Part shown: positions 8,279 to 16,488 of the stretch, piece by piece
How positions within the stretch are numbered: the first letter of the stretch is position 1
How the letters are laid out: every line of letters starts with the position of its first letter
Source of the DNA: Gloeothece verrucosa PCC 7822
GTDB lineage: Bacteria > Cyanobacteriota > Cyanobacteriia > Cyanobacteriales > Microcystaceae
DNA length: 64,000 bases
Assembly: GCF_000147335.1 (NCBI RefSeq)
Contig: NC_014501.1
Location: 2,061,501 to 2,125,500, forward strand
Direction: 5' to 3'
The notes under the pieces: model-generated
What the model was told of the DNA's origin: nothing
The model's input: the letters and a program-made list of their open reading frames with translations, nothing else
The model's database searches: none
Made by a program: the position numbers and the translations under genes

Positions 8279-8296
8279 AAACATTTCTTCAATTTT

Positions 8297-8341
8297 AAGG
8301 AGCGGTAATCCTATTGAGAATAGAAAAATTTGCCGCTCCTT
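8297..8341. terminator. Nested inverted repeat between convergent genes
   Basis: AAGGAGCGG (8297-8305) pairs with CCGCTCCTT (8333-8341), and inside the loop CTATT (8311-8315) pairs with AATAG (8319-8323). It lies between the coiled-coil gene (+) and the next gene (-), so a two-way terminator is likely, but there is no clean T run on either strand. Confidence 0.45.
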
Positions 8342-8347
8342 ATCAGT

Positions 8348-8701
8348 CTATATTGTTTGATAAGACCTTCGGATGTGTTTCATCCAACTGGGTATTTGAC
8401 TCCATAAAGAATTTGATTTCGGTTTCTCTGATTGTTTTTCAGCGAGACTAATCGGAATTAGCATTGAGTCAGTTGCACGCACAACCATTTGACCCTGTGC
8501 TAAAGATTCTCGCAACTGTCGTCCCTTTTTCCAAGCATGGAACTTGTTGATGTTCCAACGCGGGTTAGCTGGATATCCTGCAAACCCGGAACGGAGGGCG
8601 GCGTGGTTTTCTTGAGCAATATCGATATTGACTAGGATATTTTCGGTCAAGTCAACCACTGCGGGGTTTGGACGGTTTACTTCTTTCAACTCGAAAGTCA
8701 C
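8348..8701 (-). CDS. Hypothetical protein
   Basis: A 117-residue soluble protein I do not recognise. It has an N-terminal part with NPAVVDLTENILVNIDIAQE, a central Trp-containing stretch (NPRWNINKFHAWKKGRQLRE) and a basic C-terminus. The start is GTG at 8699-8701, directly after a purine-rich AAAGGGG stretch. No membrane segment or signal peptide is visible. It faces the coiled-coil gene across a hairpin. The antisense frame is weaker, so I keep this one as the gene. Confidence 0.5.
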   Translation of the reverse strand: MTFELKEVNRPNPAVVDLTENILVNIDIAQENHAALRSGFAGYPANPRWNINKFHAWKKGRQLRESLAQGQMVVRATDSMLIPISLAEKQSEKPKSNSLWSQIPSWMKHIRRSYQTI

Positions 8702-8831
8702 CCCCTTTGTGTTATTTAGACAACAAAAGATTTTTAGTTATTTATGTCATCATATTACAGAATATTACGTTTGTCCAGTCTTAAGTAAATATTTATTTAA
8801 TCTTAATCAGATCTTAAATTTTATCAATTAT

Positions 8832-8857
8832 GTCATTAGTCATTAGTCGTTAGTCAT
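8832..8857. repeat. STRR heptamer array (GTCATTA), about 3.5 units
   Basis: GTCATTA at 8832-8838 and 8839-8845, GTCGTTA at 8846-8852, then GTCAT. It lies in the spacer between the hypothetical gene and the response regulator gene, 20 bases from the stop codon of the latter. It belongs to the same repeat family as the arrays at 3190, 11622 and 21943. Confidence 0.8.
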
Positions 8858-8876
8858 GTCTCTACGCCCTACTGAC

Positions 8877-9557
8877 TTATTCTCCAAAGCGATAGCCTTT
8901 ACCATAGACGGTATGAATGAGGGGAAGTTCTCCCTCCGCTTCAATTTTGCGCCTGAGTAGCCGCACCAGTGCCGCTAATACATTACTATTGGGTTGCTCT
9001 TTTTCTGTCCATAAGTGTTGGTAAATTTGCTCATGGGTTAAAACTTGACTCGGGTGAAGCATAAAATAGGACAGTAGCATCACTTCTTTTTCCGATAAGC
9101 TAATGGCCCGCCCTTGACGATAGGCTACTTGATTATCGCTATCAAGTTCAAGGTCCGCAACTTTAAATCGGGTTTGAGTGACTGTGAGATCAAAACTGGG
9201 AGAACGCCGCAATAACGCCCGCACTCGGGCTAATAACTCCTTTAATTGAAAGGGTTTGACTAAATAATCATCTGCGCCCACATCTAACCCCATAACCCGG
9301 TCATCTAGAGTATCCTTAGCTGTCAGAAACAAAACCGGGGTCGTCTTTCCTTCTGTTCGCAACTTCTGACAAATGTCTAGCCCCGACTGGTAAGGCAGCA
9401 TCCAATCTAGAATGAGTAAATCATAACCATTGTCTAGGGCTAATTGAAGTCCTGTCCTTCCATTATCGGCCACATCTACCTGATATCCTTCCCGAGATAA
9501 GACCAGACTGAGCGGCTGAGTTAACTCTACTTGATCATCAACTAACAGAATTCGCAT
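8877..9557 (-). CDS. OmpR/PhoB-type response regulator
   Basis: A 226-residue two-component regulator. The receiver domain (1-120) has the acidic pair D7/D8, the phosphoacceptor D51 in LILDWMLP, and K101 in LVKPF. The C-terminal winged helix (about 128-225) ends in the typical VYGKGYRFGE wing. It resembles the RppA/NrsR type of cyanobacterial regulators, but I cannot tell which. No histidine kinase is next to it, so it is an orphan here. STRR heptamers lie just behind its stop codon. Confidence 0.9.
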   Translation of the reverse strand: MRILLVDDQVELTQPLSLVLSREGYQVDVADNGRTGLQLALDNGYDLLILDWMLPYQSGLDICQKLRTEGKTTPVLFLTAKDTLDDRVMGLDVGADDYLVKPFQLKELLARVRALLRRSPSFDLTVTQTRFKVADLELDSDNQVAYRQGRAISLSEKEVMLLSYFMLHPSQVLTHEQIYQHLWTEKEQPNSNVLAALVRLLRRKIEAEGELPLIHTVYGKGYRFGE

Positions 9558-9684
9558 CGATCATTTAAGCTATCGTTTGATTCTATCCTGATTTTAGCCT
9601 TGAAGAAATTATAAGTTGTCATGGTTCAGGGTTGATCGTTCATTGTTACAATAAACCCGGCTTAAGCATTGGCAGAAGTGTATC

Positions 9685-10341
9685 ATGATTACGATCGCAT
9701 TACCGAAAGGTGCCCTTTTATCCGACAGCATCGCCCTATTTAAACAGGTTGGCCTAGATTTTAGCGCCTTTCTTGACTCCAGCAATCGACAACTGCAAAT
9801 TAGCGACCCCACCCATACCGCTAAAGCTTTATTAGTCAGGGCGCAAGATGTCCCCGTCTATGTAGAATACGGTCAAGCTCAGTTGGGAATTGTGGGCTAT
9901 GATGTTTTATTAGAAAAGACTCCCAAGGTGGCTAATTTAGCCGATCTCAAATTTGGTTCTTGTCGAATGTCAGTGGCGGTTCCCGTCAATAGTCCTTATC
10001 GTCGTTCGCTAGAACTTCCGCCTAATGGTCGAGTGGCCTCTAAATTTGTCCATTGTGCTAAAGAATACTTTCGCCGCTTAGACCTCCCCGTAGAAATTAT
10101 TCCTCTTTATGGTTCAGTAGAATTAGGACCTATTACAGGTATGTCTGATGCGATCGTTGACCTAGTTTCTACAGGGCGTACGTTACGAGAAAATGGCTTA
10201 GTAGAAATTGATGTCTTGTTTGAAAGTACGGCTAGATTAATTGCTCATCCTTTGAGTTATCGTCTAAATTTAGATCACCTTGATCAATGGGTAAATAAAT
10301 TGCGTCAACCCAGTCAGATAGAAACAGCAGTTACAGCTTAA
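9685..10341 (+). CDS. hisG: ATP phosphoribosyltransferase, short form
   Basis: A 218-residue enzyme for the first step of histidine biosynthesis, joining ATP and PRPP to phosphoribosyl-ATP. It starts [19 protein letters not shown], the usual HisG beginning. [14 protein letters not shown] and the PRPP-binding stretch [14 protein letters not shown] (about 158-171) are well conserved. The length is that of the short form, which lacks the C-terminal regulatory domain and normally needs a HisZ partner; no hisZ is in this window. It lies divergent from the OmpR-type regulator gene. Confidence 0.95.
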   Translation: MITIALPKGALLSDSIALFKQVGLDFSAFLDSSNRQLQISDPTHTAKALLVRAQDVPVYVEYGQAQLGIVGYDVLLEKTPKVANLADLKFGSCRMSVAVPVNSPYRRSLELPPNGRVASKFVHCAKEYFRRLDLPVEIIPLYGSVELGPITGMSDAIVDLVSTGRTLRENGLVEIDVLFESTARLIAHPLSYRLNLDHLDQWVNKLRQPSQIETAVTA

Positions 10342-10464
10342 TATCTATGACTAAATTTTCCACACTTTCATCAATCGGGGGTGTGGTACCCTGACATTAA
10401 AAGAAAATTTTGCGACTTTTTCTAGAGATAAAAATTGTTTTAAATTAATCATTTCAGAACAATT

Positions 10465-10941
10465 ATGTCAGATATTCATCATCAATTTATGGCAGAAGCT
10501 ATTGCCCTATCCTTTGAAGGAATGCGGCTAGGAAAAGGCGGGCCATTCGGAGCAGTCATTGTCAAAGAACATAAAATTATCGCCAAAGGCTACAATCAAG
10601 TTACCTCAACCAACGATCCCACTGCTCATGCTGAAGTGGTAGCTATTCGTCAAGCCTGTCAACTTTTACAAACATTTGAGCTAAAAGGATGTGAACTTTA
10701 TACCAGTTGTGAACCTTGTCCCATGTGTTTAGCGGCGATTTATTGGGCAAGCGTCGATAAAGTTTATTACGCCAATACTAAAGTTGATGCCGCGCAAATA
10801 GGCTTTGACGATAATTTTATTGATCAAGAAATTAAATTACCGATCAATAAACGAAAAATGCCCATGATTCAACTCAGACAAGATGAGGCTTTAAAAGCCT
10901 TTCAAGAATGGGCAGATAAAGAGGATAAAATAGAATACTAA
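10465..10941 (+). CDS. guaD: Guanine deaminase, cytidine deaminase-fold
   Basis: A 158-residue zinc deaminase. The zinc site HAEVVAIRQA (HAE at about 52-54) and PCPMC (about 83-87) matches the CDA/TadA superfamily. The stretch around CELYTSCEPCPMCLAAIYWA, and DAAQIGFDDNFI further on, are close to B. subtilis-type GuaD and unlike TadA, so I call guanine deaminase, which makes xanthine from guanine. It is full-length for the family. It follows hisG by 123 bases on the same strand and overlaps nothing; the next gene is convergent, 4 bases away. Confidence 0.88.
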   Translation: MSDIHHQFMAEAIALSFEGMRLGKGGPFGAVIVKEHKIIAKGYNQVTSTNDPTAHAEVVAIRQACQLLQTFELKGCELYTSCEPCPMCLAAIYWASVDKVYYANTKVDAAQIGFDDNFIDQEIKLPINKRKMPMIQLRQDEALKAFQEWADKEDKIEY

Positions 10942-10945
10942 AATC

Positions 10946-11578
10946 TTAGACTAAGCCCGAACGCAGGGCAACCACTGCGGCTTGAACGCGATCATCCACC
11001 GCCAATTTATTCATAATTCCCCGCACATGAGTTTTAATGGTATTGGTACTTAGATAGAGTTCTTCAGCAATTTCATTATTACTTTTCCCTTCTACAATTA
11101 ACTTTAAAACTTCTAACTCTCGCTCAGAAAGGTTAGAAATCTTGAGATTTTGTTGGGGGGCTGGTGCTTTAAGATTACCTAACACCAAACGAGCAATTTG
11201 GGGATCAAGATAAGTTGCTCCATCCTTAGCCGCATCAATAGCCGCCATCAAGCGATCTAAACTAGCTCCTTTAACACAATAAGCATCTGCGCCACTCGAT
11301 AAAGCCGCTACCACTTCTGTCTGTTGGGTATGAGAAGTCAACATCACCACATGAACATGAGGCAATTCCTCCTTAATTTGCTTAGTGGCGGCAATTCCAT
11401 CTAAGCGAGGTAAGCCAATATCCATAACAATCAGATCTGGATTGAGTTCAAGAGCTTTTTGTACTCCACTATATCCATCTTCGGCCTGTCCGACAATTTC
11501 GAGATCATCGTGATCGCTGAGGGCTTGTTCTAAACCTAATTGCATTAAAGGGTCATCTTCGACAATTAAAATCCGCAT
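10946..11578 (-). CDS. NarL/FixJ-type response regulator
   Basis: A 210-residue regulator. The receiver domain has acidic residues E7/D8/D9, phosphoacceptor D53 in IVMDIGLP and K103. The C-terminal LuxR-type helix-turn-helix (about 145-208) carries LSERELEVLKLIVEGKSNNE and TIKTHVRGIMNKL. It lies divergent from a MASE1 histidine kinase gene about 250 bases away, so the two may be partners, although HisKA-type kinases more often pair with OmpR-type regulators. Confidence 0.92.
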   Translation of the reverse strand: MRILIVEDDPLMQLGLEQALSDHDDLEIVGQAEDGYSGVQKALELNPDLIVMDIGLPRLDGIAATKQIKEELPHVHVVMLTSHTQQTEVVAALSSGADAYCVKGASLDRLMAAIDAAKDGATYLDPQIARLVLGNLKAPAPQQNLKISNLSERELEVLKLIVEGKSNNEIAEELYLSTNTIKTHVRGIMNKLAVDDRVQAAVVALRSGLV

Positions 11579-11621
11579 GAGTTATTTAAAAGGCAAATTT
11601 TATTATTATTTTATCTTGGTT

Positions 11622-11663
11622 ATTAGTCAATAGTCATTAGTCAATAGTCAATAGTCATTAGTT
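11622..11663. repeat. STRR heptamer array (ATTAGTC/AATAGTC), six units
   Basis: Six consecutive heptamers: ATTAGTC, AATAGTC, ATTAGTC, AATAGTC, AATAGTC, ATTAGTT. The array lies between the divergent NarL-type regulator and MASE1 kinase genes. A lone related copy (CACTAATGACTA) occurs near 11726. Confidence 0.85.
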
Positions 11664-11826
11664 ATAAGTATTTGTCTTTTGTTAGTGAGTATAGAGCTTT
11701 GGCAATGTGTAACTTTAATGTTAATCACTAATGACTATTTTGAATAGATCACCCAGTCGGGGGAAGTTCATCTATCTTCAGTTTGGGATTCTGGATTAGT
11801 ATAGCAAGTTGTTACGGCTCGGCCTT

Positions 11827-14079
11827 ATGGCTTCAGACTTAATCCGAATGCGTGAAAACCCGATTAAAATTGTTACTGTGGCGATCGCCTATTTGAGTAT
11901 GGGTTGGCTAACTCAAAAGATTGATGCTACAGGGTTTACAGCGTCTCCTATTTGGTTTGCGGCGGGATTAGCTCTTAGCGCTCTTTTAATTTGGGGAGAA
12001 CAAGTCTGGATCGGCATTTTTTTAGGGGATTTGTTATTAAGTTGTATTTTAGGAGCATCTTGGATAATTGGGTTAGCCTCTGCTATAGGCAGTACCCTGT
12101 CTGCTATTTTAGCGGCTAGATGGTTACGTCAGTGCAAATTTTCTCTTACTTTAGGACGAATCCGAGATATTATTCTTTTGGTTGTGTTGGCTGCTATTAT
12201 ATCTCCTATTGTTAATGCAACCATAGATAGTACAGTCCGCCTGTGGACAGGACACCTAAGCTGGAAATTATTTGCTCAACAGTGGTGGTTACTCTGTTTA
12301 GGAGACTGTACAGGAGTTTTAGTGTTTACTCCCTTTTTATTGCGGCTGACTATTGATGGTTGGGGACTGCTCAAAAGACAACCTCGTCAACGTTTAACCG
12401 AAGCCGCCATTTGTGTAGGATTACTTTTAGGAGTGGGTTGGGTCGTTTTTGGCTACAAAGAGGTGGCAAAAACTCCTTTCGAAGAAAGTTTAGCCAGTGT
12501 TCAATATTTAGAATATCTTCCTTTTCCTTTGATGGTTTGGGCGGCTTTACGGTTCCAAACTTGGGGGGCTGTAACCGCTAATCTTGTGGTGGCTATTTTA
12601 GCGCTTATTGGAGCTTTAGAAGGCGTGGGAGCCTTTGTAATTCAAACCCCAACGCTCTCTCAAGCGGTTTTATTGCTGCAAATGTTTATTGCTATTGTGA
12701 CCACCACTTCCCTATTTTTATCGGCGGCTGTTTCTGAACGTGAACGGGCTGAAAAACAATTGAGAGCCACTTTAGAGCGAGAATATTTAATCAGTGATAT
12801 TGCCTTACGTATTCGTCAATCTTTGGATTTAAACCATATTTTTCAGACGACTGTCACAGAAATCCGTAACTTTTTAAATGCGGATCGAGTTTATATCGGT
12901 TATATTCCGCCTGATGAACCTATTAAAATTGTCGCTGAATCGGTTGTAGGAGGTTATCAATCTTTATTAGGATTAACTTTTCCGGATGAATTTTGTCAAG
13001 CTGTTAAATCTTTATTGGCTGAACAAGAATTTTTAATTGTTGATAATGTCAATCAGGTTGCTCCGCCTCTAATTTTACAGCAATATTTTAACCATAGTCA
13101 GATTAAAGCCGCTTTAATTGTGCCTTTGATGGCCAATCATCAACAGTTAGGCGTTTTGGTTGTTCATCAATGTTCTCGGATTCGTTACTGGCAAAAAAGT
13201 GAAATAAAATTATTAGAACAACTCGCCACACAAGTTAGTATTGCCATCCAACAAGCCCAACTTTATTATCAGGTACAACAATTTAATACGAATTTGGAAA
13301 CACAAGTTAAAGAACGTACCCAAGAACTTCAAGAAAAAGTTCAAGAAATTGAACAATTATATCAGATGAAAAATGTTTTTTTACAAGCAGTTTCTCATGA
13401 TTTAAGAACCTCAATAATGGGGTTAATGATGCTATTAAAAAATTTACAAAATCGTGCCGGAGATAATATTTCTATCTCTCGTTCTATTTTAGAGAGAATT
13501 GTCAGCAGTGGGGACCGTCAGTTAACTTTAATTAATGCGCTTTCGGAAGATCATTTTTCTGAACATCGTTCTCTTGTGCTTCATTGTCAACCCTTATCCC
13601 TGCGAGATTTAGCCGAAAATCTTATTAATGACTGGCAACCTTTATTTCGACAAAATCAAATAAGATTCACGAATTTAATTCCTGCAAATTTACCCAATAT
13701 CCAGGCAGATCCGCAGCAAATTAGATCTGTATTAGATAATCTGTTAACCAATGCTCTTAAACATAACCCGCCGGGGATTACCATCAGTCTTGAAGCTACC
13801 CTAGATCAAGGAATGATTTGCTGTAAAGTATCTGATGATGGGGTAGGTATGGATCAGCAACAATGTCAGTCTCTTTTTAGATTATATGTCCGAAGTCTTT
13901 ATAATACTCGCCGCACAGGAATAGGATTAGGCTCTTATCAGTGTCGGCAAATTATTGAAGCTCATGGGGGAAAAATAGGCGTTAATAGTACCCCAGGAAT
14001 AGGTTCTCAGTTTTGGTTTACTTTGCCCATTGCTGAATCATCTACATCATCGGCTCAATTTGGAGCATACATTAATTAA
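11827..14079 (+). CDS. Sensor histidine kinase with MASE1, GAF, HisKA and HATPase domains
   Basis: An approximately 750-residue membrane sensor kinase. Residues 1 to about 300 hold eight or so hydrophobic segments with the MASE1-type opening SPIWFAAGLALSALLIWG. A GAF domain follows (about 330-480, from LISDIALRIRQSLDLNHIFQ), then a coiled coil beginning with QVKERTQELQEK. The HisKA phosphoacceptor is the His of AVSHDLRTS (about residue 524). The ATPase motifs are NLLTNALKHNP (N box), DDGVGMD (G1) and GIGLGSYQCRQI (G2). The start is unclear: ATG at 11827 or 11848 or TTG at 11809 are possible. The divergent NarL-type regulator is a possible partner. Confidence 0.9.
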   Translation: MASDLIRMRENPIKIVTVAIAYLSMGWLTQKIDATGFTASPIWFAAGLALSALLIWGEQVWIGIFLGDLLLSCILGASWIIGLASAIGSTLSAILAARWLRQCKFSLTLGRIRDIILLVVLAAIISPIVNATIDSTVRLWTGHLSWKLFAQQWWLLCLGDCTGVLVFTPFLLRLTIDGWGLLKRQPRQRLTEAAICVGLLLGVGWVVFGYKEVAKTPFEESLASVQYLEYLPFPLMVWAALRFQTWGAVTANLVVAILALIGALEGVGAFVIQTPTLSQAVLLLQMFIAIVTTTSLFLSAAVSERERAEKQLRATLEREYLISDIALRIRQSLDLNHIFQTTVTEIRNFLNADRVYIGYIPPDEPIKIVAESVVGGYQSLLGLTFPDEFCQAVKSLLAEQEFLIVDNVNQVAPPLILQQYFNHSQIKAALIVPLMANHQQLGVLVVHQCSRIRYWQKSEIKLLEQLATQVSIAIQQAQLYYQVQQFNTNLETQVKERTQELQEKVQEIEQLYQMKNVFLQAVSHDLRTSIMGLMMLLKNLQNRAGDNISISRSILERIVSSGDRQLTLINALSEDHFSEHRSLVLHCQPLSLRDLAENLINDWQPLFRQNQIRFTNLIPANLPNIQADPQQIRSVLDNLLTNALKHNPPGITISLEATLDQGMICCKVSDDGVGMDQQQCQSLFRLYVRSLYNTRRTGIGLGSYQCRQIIEAHGGKIGVNSTPGIGSQFWFTLPIAESSTSSAQFGAYIN

Positions 14080-14222
14080 TTTAATTCTATAGCAAAATAC
14101 AAAAGACTGAAAAACTTTTTTGTCGCTGTAGTTAGTCTAAAGCTGATAATCAGGATTTGAGCAAATTTATTAATGTAGTATAATAAGCGCTAAGCTATCC
14201 GCTATCCTGATAATAGAGCATA

Positions 14223-15263
14223 ATGAAAAATCTCATAAAAAACCGTATTGAGCGTCAAAATCGAGTGCTTTGGCTTGATAATTTGAGAGCTATAGGAATT
14301 TTTTTCGTTGTTCTTGTTCACACAGGACGATTTAGTTCATTTATTTCATTATATATATTTTCTTTCTTTATGCCGCTTTTTTTCTTCATTTCAGGATTAG
14401 TGGCGAAAGATTCAATTAAAGAGCTATCCTTCAAAGATTTTTTTAATTTACGTCTCCGTCGCCTCTTAATTCCCTATATTTTCTTTAGTCTTGTGAGCTA
14501 TATAGTCTGGTTTTTTCTATTTCGGCATTTTGGGAAAGGGGAAGATATCTCACCACTTAAACCCCTCATAGGGATTTTATACGGTGTTGCTATAGGAGAT
14601 TGGCTAATTCCTAATATAGCCATGTGGTTTTTTACCTGTTTAATGATGACAGAAATTTACTTTTTTCTACTGATCCGGTTACCATCCAGAAAAATATTGA
14701 TTGCTGTGCTGTTTGTTTTATCGGTAGTAGGTTATGGACTACTCTATTCGATTAGTTCAACACCCTATCGACTTCCCTGGAATGCTGACCTTGCTTTGGT
14801 TGCCGTTGTCTTTTATGGTGTTGGCCACCTCTTAAAGCCTTATATTTTTAGTGATGTATTTATGAAATCTCATCGCTGGCCTGTGATGATCATTTCATTA
14901 ATTTGTTACTTAACATTTTCTACGCTAAACTCTAAAGTTGTATTTATTGGAGGTGTTTTGGGCAATTATCTGTATTTCTTTATGGCAGCCTTTTCAGGAA
15001 TTATATTTTGGTTATATATTGCCAGACTGATAAAGCCGTATTCTTTATTAACAGCGATGGGTCAAAATACCTTGGTAATTTTTTCCCTTCATCTTCTAGT
15101 TTTTCCTTTTTTAACTGCTGCTTTAGTTTATGGGTTAAAAATTTCAGAAACGGCTTTAAAAACAGATTTTGTCGCCCTTATTTACTCAATTATTGCTATA
15201 ATTTTATTAATAAAAGTATCTCAAATAATGCAAAAATATACTCCTTGGTTACTGGGGAAATAG
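14223..15263 (+). CDS. Membrane acyltransferase family 3 (fucose 4-O-acetylase-like)
   Basis: A 346-residue integral membrane protein of the acyltransferase-3 family, which O-acylates sugars of surface polysaccharides and other carbohydrates. The opening RVLWLDNLRAIGIFFVVLVH is the family hallmark, with a histidine near residue 37 thought to be catalytic. A MPLFFFISG segment and the RLRRLLIPYIFFS stretch follow in the usual order, and about ten hydrophobic segments can be counted. It is alone, with Trm1 convergent 29 bases downstream. It could modify the exopolysaccharide made by the cluster at 31-36 kb, but distance makes this speculative. Confidence 0.85.
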   Translation: MKNLIKNRIERQNRVLWLDNLRAIGIFFVVLVHTGRFSSFISLYIFSFFMPLFFFISGLVAKDSIKELSFKDFFNLRLRRLLIPYIFFSLVSYIVWFFLFRHFGKGEDISPLKPLIGILYGVAIGDWLIPNIAMWFFTCLMMTEIYFFLLIRLPSRKILIAVLFVLSVVGYGLLYSISSTPYRLPWNADLALVAVVFYGVGHLLKPYIFSDVFMKSHRWPVMIISLICYLTFSTLNSKVVFIGGVLGNYLYFFMAAFSGIIFWLYIARLIKPYSLLTAMGQNTLVIFSLHLLVFPFLTAALVYGLKISETALKTDFVALIYSIIAIILLIKVSQIMQKYTPWLLGK

Positions 15264-15292
15264 CTGTGGAAATGCTAGATCAACCTAGTGAC

Positions 15293-16393
15293 TCATAAAA
15301 GCCATTGCGCCAGTTCGATACAAGCGGCTAAACTGGCATTTGTTTTAATTGCTTGGGGGTTGAGATGAGTAGGAGTAGCCTGATAGCCTTGAGCAACTAA
15401 AGCCTTAATTAAATTGTTTCGTGGAGGAACATTAATCTTACCGCGTTTTCCGATTTCACCCAAAAGATAAAAATAAGGGGGTAAAAAAGCTTCTGCTTGC
15501 ATCACCGATAATAATTCTGCGCGTTCAAACCATCCCCATTGCTTGGCTAAAGAGAGCATTTTTTCTAAAAATAGGGGTTCGTGGAATTTTCCCAACCAAA
15601 TAGGCCCACTAAGAACCGGGGATTTTTGAGAATTTTGACAAGCACAAGATACCCTTCCTAAAGAGCGCCAAGATACCGTTTTATATTCCCCACAGGCATG
15701 ACAATAACCTAAAAACCCATAGTTTTTTTGCGTCAGACAGGGAGAAGATAATAACCGTAACATAACCCGATAAGTCCCGCGAGTAAACAGAGAAAAAATC
15801 GGTTCAACCCCAAAACCCCTAGTCGCCGCATGATATTGTACATTACCTATCATTAAGCGCAAAGCTTGTTCGTGAGCAGAGGGATGACAACGGGCATAAG
15901 CCGCATATACCCTTAAGCTAATATCCGGTAAATGACCAGTTGCCGTGCGTCCATCAGTGCTAGTAAAATAAAGCAGACCGCCCATTTTTGTCGCCCAAAG
16001 CGCAGAGCCTAAAAAAGGGGCAGGAGAACCAAAACCATCGACATCGACTAAATCATAAAAATCCTCTCGATAATAACAATCAAAAAGCAATTTATTCGCT
16101 TCTTGATGACTAATTTTGGCCCGTCCTGACTGGATTAAACCTTGTAAATTAGCCTCTAAAACCGGTTGAAGCTCAACATTAGCATCATTAGCCCAAATCC
16201 AATCAGCATCAGCTTCTAACCCATAACGAAGGGCGCGAACACCACAGCCGCTCATCGCATCAAGCACCCGAAGAGAACCCCTATCCCCTTTATACACTGC
16301 CGCCGCCAAAACCCCTAAATCTCTAGCAACTCGAGTTTCAGGGCGATAAAAAGCCTGCCCAACCTCAAAAACCGCCTTACCTTCACTGAGCAT
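15293..16393 (-). CDS. trm1: tRNA (guanine-N2)-dimethyltransferase Trm1
   Basis: A 366-residue AdoMet-dependent enzyme that methylates G26 (and in some bacteria G27) of tRNA. The start MLSEGKAVFEVGQAFYRPET matches the Trm1 N-terminus. AdoMet-binding DAMSGCGVRALRYGLE and the catalytic-region motif DVDGFGSPAPFL are clear. A Cys-rich zinc site (CHACGEYK, later SCACQ) lies in the C-terminal domain. A GTG-type start at 16474 would add 27 residues, but that extension covers a terminator hairpin, so I prefer the ATG at 16391-16393. It follows the GH57 gene on the same strand behind that terminator. Confidence 0.88.
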   Translation of the reverse strand: MLSEGKAVFEVGQAFYRPETRVARDLGVLAAAVYKGDRGSLRVLDAMSGCGVRALRYGLEADADWIWANDANVELQPVLEANLQGLIQSGRAKISHQEANKLLFDCYYREDFYDLVDVDGFGSPAPFLGSALWATKMGGLLYFTSTDGRTATGHLPDISLRVYAAYARCHPSAHEQALRLMIGNVQYHAATRGFGVEPIFSLFTRGTYRVMLRLLSSPCLTQKNYGFLGYCHACGEYKTVSWRSLGRVSCACQNSQKSPVLSGPIWLGKFHEPLFLEKMLSLAKQWGWFERAELLSVMQAEAFLPPYFYLLGEIGKRGKINVPPRNNLIKALVAQGYQATPTHLNPQAIKTNASLAACIELAQWLL

Positions 16394-16445
16394 CCCCTTT
16401 GCGTCCTTTACGCTATGGCGCGAAACCTTTCTAACCCAAACAGTG

Positions 16446-16466
16446 AAAAGGTGGGCAACGCCCACC
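16446..16466 (-). terminator. Intrinsic terminator behind the GH57 gene
   Basis: On the minus strand GGTGGGC, loop GTT, GCCCACC (16450-16466) is followed by TTTT (16446-16449). It stands between the branching-enzyme stop (16489) and the preferred Trm1 start (16393), and so supports the shorter Trm1. Confidence 0.6.
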
Positions 16467-16488
16467 CCACTCATGGATAGCTCAAACC

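Noticed and set aside
10360..10386. CCACAC/GTGTGG dyad before guaD as an operator or terminator
   Set aside because: Six-base arms with a 15-base loop and no T run can arise by chance.
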